From Leptothermofonsia sp049200465 (lineage in GTDB: Bacteria; Cyanobacteriota; Cyanobacteriia; Leptolyngbyales; Leptolyngbyaceae), in contig NZ_CP120836.1 in the NCBI RefSeq assembly GCF_049200465.1, positions 3,100,001-3,164,000 of the forward strand: DNA of 64,000 nt. The letters run 5' to 3'. Below the pieces are notes generated by a model. That model made no database searches. It saw only the letters and a program-made list of their open reading frames with translations, and was not told the DNA's origin. Positions 62,082-64,000 of this stretch are shown here, one piece after another. Within the stretch, counting starts at the first letter, position 1, and each line of letters begins with the position of its first letter. The translations under genes and the position numbers were made by a program.

Positions 62082-63260
62082 GTGAGTTGTAATTGGTGGA
62101 GTCATAGATTTTCAAATTGGCTACTGGTTCTGGTTCTTTCGCTGACAGGTCTACTGACCGCGTGTGATCTGCCCCAGGTTAGTGCCGAGGATCGCCTATT
62201 CCTGAACCTGTCACTGGATTTTCTGGATGAGTATCAGTTGCCAAAAACCAGGTTTGAGGAAACGCCTGTAGGTGGATTGTCTGCAATTACCTATGACAGG
62301 AGGCGCGATCGCTTCTACGTTCTCTCAGATGACCGCAGCGATTTTGCTCCCGCTCGCTTCTACACCTTCAAACTAAACCTCGATCCGACCTCTTCTCCTT
62401 CCCCCCAGATTAAGGGGATTGAAATTGAACAGGTGACATTCATCACGGGCGAAGATGGTCAACCCTATCCCAAAGGTTCCGTTGACCCAGAGGGAATTGC
62501 CCTGTCTCCCGCGGGAACGGTTTTTATCTCCAGTGAGGGGGTTACCCGTGACCGCATTCCCCCTTTTGTGCGTGAATTTGATCTGAGGACTGGGCAAATG
62601 AAGCGTAGCCTGCCCATTCCTGATCGCTACATCCCAGCTTTTGAAGGCAACCAGCAGATCCAGGGAGTGCGAGATAACCTGGGTTTTGAGTCCCTCACCC
62701 CCAGCCCTGGCGGATATGGCAATACGGTACTTGAACCGTTTCGCCTGTTTACAGCTACGGAATCAGCACTCGTTGCAGACAATGATTTCGGTGCTTCCGA
62801 ACAGGGAGCCACTAAGAACCGGATGCTCCATTACATCGTTGAAGATGGGAGAACCCTGTTGGTTTCAGAACATCTTTACAAAATGGAGCCACCTCCCGAA
62901 GGGACGCAATATCACGGACTAACCGAGTTACTGGCGATCGACCAAGGTGGGCATTTCCTCAGCCTGGAACGTTCTTTTGGGTTAAATGGCTTCACAGTCA
63001 AAATGTTTCAATTGGCAACGGGTGGAGCGACCGATACGGCAGCGATTGCCAGCCTGAAAGGAACTCCAAAAGGTGTTCAACCCATCCACAAAAAATTGGT
63101 TCTTGACCTGACCCAACTGGGAATTCAGCTGGACAACCTGGAAGGGATGACCTTGGGGCCACGACTGCCTGATGGTAGTCAGAGTCTGGTGTTGATTAGC
63201 GACGACAACTTCAGTCCACAGCAAGTCACGCAGCTTTTGCTATTTCGCCTGAAGGGATGA
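62082..63260 (+). CDS. Phytase-like esterase lipoprotein
   Basis: 392 residues from GTG 62082, with GGAG eight bases upstream. The N-terminal hydrophobic stretch ends in the lipobox 'LTGLLTACDLPQ', so a lipoprotein is likely. The rest matches the 'esterase-like activity of phytase' family: 'VGGLSAITYDRRRDRFYVLS', 'SVDPEGIALSPAGTVFISSE', 'DNLGFESLTPSPGGYGNTV' and 'IQLDNLEGMTLGPRLPDGSQ', a beta-propeller. The natural substrate is unknown; the name comes from one characterised branch. It is divergent from glgA. Confidence 0.88.
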   Translation: MSCNWWSHRFSNWLLVLVLSLTGLLTACDLPQVSAEDRLFLNLSLDFLDEYQLPKTRFEETPVGGLSAITYDRRRDRFYVLSDDRSDFAPARFYTFKLNLDPTSSPSPQIKGIEIEQVTFITGEDGQPYPKGSVDPEGIALSPAGTVFISSEGVTRDRIPPFVREFDLRTGQMKRSLPIPDRYIPAFEGNQQIQGVRDNLGFESLTPSPGGYGNTVLEPFRLFTATESALVADNDFGASEQGATKNRMLHYIVEDGRTLLVSEHLYKMEPPPEGTQYHGLTELLAIDQGGHFLSLERSFGLNGFTVKMFQLATGGATDTAAIASLKGTPKGVQPIHKKLVLDLTQLGIQLDNLEGMTLGPRLPDGSQSLVLISDDNFSPQQVTQLLLFRLKG

Positions 63261-63592
63261 AGAGATGACCAACGGTGAAGTTGTTCGGCGGCAGACAAAC
63301 TCGAACTCTCGCCGATAACCTCTGTAACTATCCGAACCAACACAGTATTGGGCTGCTGGCTAATGCGCTACTTAGCTCTCGGACGCAACTCAAAGGCAAG
63401 GTCAGCGCGATAGAAACACACATCAAATAAGCACTACCTTCTTGCCTTGCCGTTATAGCTGTCGCCAGGTTGCTTAGTTAGGACCTTATTTTAAAGGTAG
63501 GTGAGGGCGCAGCCCCCAGCTAGGGGTGGAATCCCTGCACCTCGTCCTGAACGGCGTTGCTGAATTTGGTGGCCATCGTTATACTTCCAGGC
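63261..63592. repeat. Gap with 25-bp motif (inverted) and GC-rich hairpin repeat
   Basis: 63454-63482 is an inverted copy of the 25-bp motif (TATAGCTGTCGCCAGGTTGC). It is followed by GAGGGCGCAGCCCCCAGC and TAGGGGTGGAATCCCTGC at about 63505-63540, the same hairpin core as 40320-40410. Bases 63261-63450 show no gene or recognisable repeat. Confidence 0.65.
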
Positions 63593-64000
63593 TTATATCC
63601 AGGAAGAGAGCGATCGCCGTTTACGAATATCCATCAGATCTGCCAGGCTGGGATCTCCCCAATCGAGGGGGTGGCTCTCCTCCGATGGAACTACTGTAAC
63701 TGGAACAGGAGCCACGTTTTTTTGAGGAACTGATTCAGGAACAGATGGTTTCTGGGGAGCGTATTTAGGAGCCGAATGCCCAGAAGCTAATTTGGCCTTA
63801 CTTTTGATTGCTGGAGGTAGCTTGAATGAGGTAGATGTGGACGTAGAGGGGGGTGGCGGGGGGTAAGACGAATAAGTGCCTGATAGAGGAAACTCACCTT
63901 CTGAGAAAGATTTTAGACGCCTGCCCTGAGGAGCACGTGGGCGATTTGACGGCCCTGGACGTCGCACTTTACTGGAGTATTGCACCGGACGTTTCGGTCT
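63593..64000 (-). CDS. Proline-rich hypothetical protein, 5' end outside the window
   Basis: The frame is open from 63593 to the window edge ('RPKRPVQYSSKVRRPGPS' reads in from base 64000), so the GTG at 63985 need not be the start. The part seen is basic and Pro/Ser-rich ('SSYPPPPPSTSTSTSFKLPP') and ends 'DWGDPSLADLMDIRKRRSLS', then 'SWI'. The C-terminal block looks conserved, the rest disordered. No function recognised. Confidence 0.55.
   Translation of the reverse strand, partial: RPKRPVQYSSKVRRPGPSNRPRAPQGRRLKSFSEGEFPLSGTYSSYPPPPPSTSTSTSFKLPPAIKSKAKLASGHSAPKYAPQKPSVPESVPQKNVAPVPVTVVPSEESHPLDWGDPSLADLMDIRKRRSLSSWI

Overview
The window is a cyanobacterial chromosome segment. The evidence is the very frequent GCGATCGC (HIP1) octamer, runs of 7-base tandem repeats between genes, and a set of genes typical of the phylum: a cyanobacterial-type PEP carboxylase, the carotenoid gene pair cruF-cruG, a GlgA2-type glycogen synthase, a UbiD decarboxylase, a DUF1574 protein, a CHAT/TPR protein and an 'LIDFGAVK'-type TPR serine/threonine kinase. 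Gene content fits a filamentous or large-genome species. I cannot fix the genus, and no heterocyst regulator is visible.

Layout. 1-0.8 kb: decayed IS4-family transposase cut by the window edge. 1.1-6.9 kb: signalling genes (TPR Ser/Thr kinase; GAF-PAS-GGDEF-EAL c-di-GMP protein), a basic DNA-binding-like protein and a small secreted protein. 7.2-32.2 kb: a large exopolysaccharide island. A Wza-like export protein points left. After a 1.2-kb gene-free region, a long rightward series follows: GT4, Wzc-type tyrosine kinase, HepC-like sugar transferase, HepA-like ABC exporter, eight further glycosyltransferase genes (one a GT2-GT4 fusion), a Wzy/WaaL-like polymerase, an acyltransferase and a PA14-glycosidase-like protein. 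No Wzx flippase is visible. 32.6-34.4 kb: a cyclooxygenase-like heme peroxidase whose start region is five tandem ATG-containing 27-bp repeats, one with a 2-base contraction. 34.9-44.6 kb: trpF, a frameshifted SnoaL-like gene, a GT4, a DUF4333 lipoprotein, ubiD, PPK2 with an overlapping alpha/beta hydrolase, a Uma2 nuclease and a 444-aa unknown. 44.8-45.4 kb: a dead two-gene module of a retropepsin-like protease and a small partner. 45.6-49.1 kb: ppc and a small membrane protein. 49.4-57.8 kb: a DUF1574/SGNH protein, a CHAT-TPR protein and a TpsB outer-membrane transporter with no TpsA. 57.9-63.3 kb: cruF-cruG, glgA and a phytase-like esterase lipoprotein. The right edge holds a partial proline-rich protein.

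How it fits together. The 7-32 kb island looks like one complete pathway for an envelope or released polysaccharide: initiating phosphosugar transfer (HepC-like), chain assembly (many GTs), membrane export (HepA-like ABC, possibly replacing Wzx), polymerisation (Wzy-like), chain-length control (Wzc-like) and outer-membrane export (Wza-like), with decoration or trimming by the acyltransferase and the PA14-glycosidase. The gene order HepC then HepA matches what I recall of the Anabaena heterocyst-envelope polysaccharide island.

Repeats are a second theme. A family of about 115-125-bp palindromic elements with TAAGTAG/CTACTTA ends, related hairpin elements with other ends, and 7-mer repeats fill most intergenic space. 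The 7-mers have also entered coding regions, in frame inside the CHAT gene and at the 3' ends of several genes, and a separate palindromic GC-rich block lies inside the GT fusion gene.
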